A stretch of DNA of 64,000 nucleotides from UBA4416 sp020846025 (GTDB taxonomy: Bacteria; Bacteroidota; Bacteroidia; B-17B0; Aurantibacillaceae): positions 23,131-87,130 of the forward strand of contig CAUJDD010000117.1 of NCBI GenBank assembly GCA_963169295.1. The letters are read 5' to 3'. Positions 63,309 to 64,000 of this stretch are shown here, piece after piece (within the stretch, counting starts at the first letter, position 1; every line of letters starts with the position of its first letter). Under the pieces are notes generated by a model. It ran no database searches and had not been told where the DNA came from. It worked only from the letters and a program-made list of their open reading frames with translations. The position numbers and the translations under genes are program-made.

Positions 63309-64000
63309 ATTTGCAATTTATTGCAATAAATTAGGTGTAGCTAACCTAGTAAAATAGAACATAGCTATCCATCCAATATCAATTTCATATTCATGTAAAA
63401 ATCAAATAATTTAGTGTCCTATTAAACCCAAAATAGACTTTAATTACGCTAGACTTTTTAAGTTGCATATATGAATTATTTGGGTTATAGTAGTAGCACA
63501 ATTACAGTGATTTATACCCACGTGAGCACTAAAAGTCTGCAAAACATCAAAAGTCCATTTGATGATTTATAAATGGAAAAATGTATATATATGTTAATAA
63601 ACAAATCCTCATTCATATTTCGCAAAGCCAACGATAATTAATCAGATTTGAGCAGTTTTGTGATGGTTATAAGTAAGTTGGTGGCAATGGCAGGTCGACC
63701 ATGCTACCGACTATCAACCGTAAACGAATTGAACATAAAAAATAAAACAAAATGATAATAGGAGTTCATACTAACTTCTATTCAAAAAATGCAGAAGCCA
63801 ACAAAGTAGGGTTGAATAGAAAATTGCACAAAATAACATCTTGGTTACGGTGTTTGGAAACGGAAAAAGTAAAACAAGATAAATCAATAGTTGTCATCTA
63901 ATACGAAAGAACTGTTAATTTTTTACAATTACAAATACGCAACTAAAATTCACCGAAAACACTGTATTTTATTGATTAATCAGAGGTTCTTGTATTTTAA
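63309..64000. other. Accessory, mostly non-coding 3' flank of the tRNA pair
   Basis: No intact gene is convincing here. It contains a tyrosine recombinase remnant (63462-63572) and an imperfect hairpin (63676-63712). A 49-codon frame (63752-63901) has no recognisable features. The context, just past a tRNA, suggests an integration scar. Confidence 0.6.
63462..63572 (+). pseudogene. C-terminal remnant of a tyrosine recombinase
   Basis: A 36-codon open stretch encodes YMNYLGYSSSTITVIYTHVS then TKSLQNIKSPFDDL and stops. This is the conserved end of Bacteroidota XerD/IntI-like recombinases: GHxSSxTTxIYTHVS with the nucleophile Tyr, then the IKSPFDDL tail. A TAA precedes it in frame at 63459, and no N-terminal or HxxR region is recognisable upstream. 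His is replaced by Tyr in the GH box (LGY). A decayed fragment, unrelated in sequence to the integrase at 19584. Confidence 0.8.

Noticed and set aside
63752..63901. Possible 49-codon gene
   Set aside because: No signal, domain or convincing ribosome-binding context; it lies in a decayed region.

Overview
The window is chromosomal DNA of a low-GC member of the Bacteroidota, most likely a gliding or T9SS-bearing lineage near the Flavobacteriales. The evidence is several secreted proteins with type IX secretion (T9SS) type A C-terminal sorting domains, gldD, a PorZ-like protein next to recO, Bacteroidota-type promoters (TTG then TAnnTTTG), RteC and a Bacteroides-type tyrosine integrase. No finer taxonomic placement is supported.

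Positions 1-21131 look like an integrated mobile element or genomic island. Its right edge is the 3' end of tRNA-Asp(GTC), followed by a terminator, a cluster of GGTNACC repeats and an IntDOT-like integrase read away from the tRNA. Its left part (1-2154) is a leftward operon of XRE regulator, RteC, GIY-YIG protein, excisionase-type HTH and a winged-helix/replication-like protein cut by the window edge. Between them lies cargo: a 1710-aa SprB-repeat protein, a 724-aa NHL-repeat protein, a propeller histidine kinase with its LytTR response regulator, a serine hydrolase, a broken erythromycin-esterase-like gene, three small membrane proteins of unknown function and a YD-repeat-like protein. The left attachment site is not in view.

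The most notable observation is a 24-bp motif in front of six cargo transcription units, always in the same orientation relative to the gene. Its core ACCGTTWRT fits the LytTR half-site consensus. I infer that the cargo-encoded kinase/LytTR pair may control this set, including itself.

Positions 21132-63310 are mostly core chromosome: lolA-like, aroE, SpoIIE phosphatase, recJ, yebC, a dsbD pair, rplM-rpsI-rpsB-tsf-pyrH, recF-dciA-like-ispH-exonuclease, a pseudogenised ATPase, DUF389, nrnA-like, nhaA, a second kinase/LytTR pair followed by a large LamG T9SS protein, pcrA/uvrD, ssb-gldD (gldE missing from its usual place), an M49 peptidase, porZ-recO, terC, a GT9 glycosyltransferase, dapD, and tRNA-Arg(CCG), tRNA-Arg(ACG) and tRNA-Met(CAT).

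After the tRNA-Met terminator (63310-64000) there are no convincing intact genes. The stretch holds a 3' remnant of a second tyrosine recombinase and an imperfect hairpin, suggesting another integration scar.
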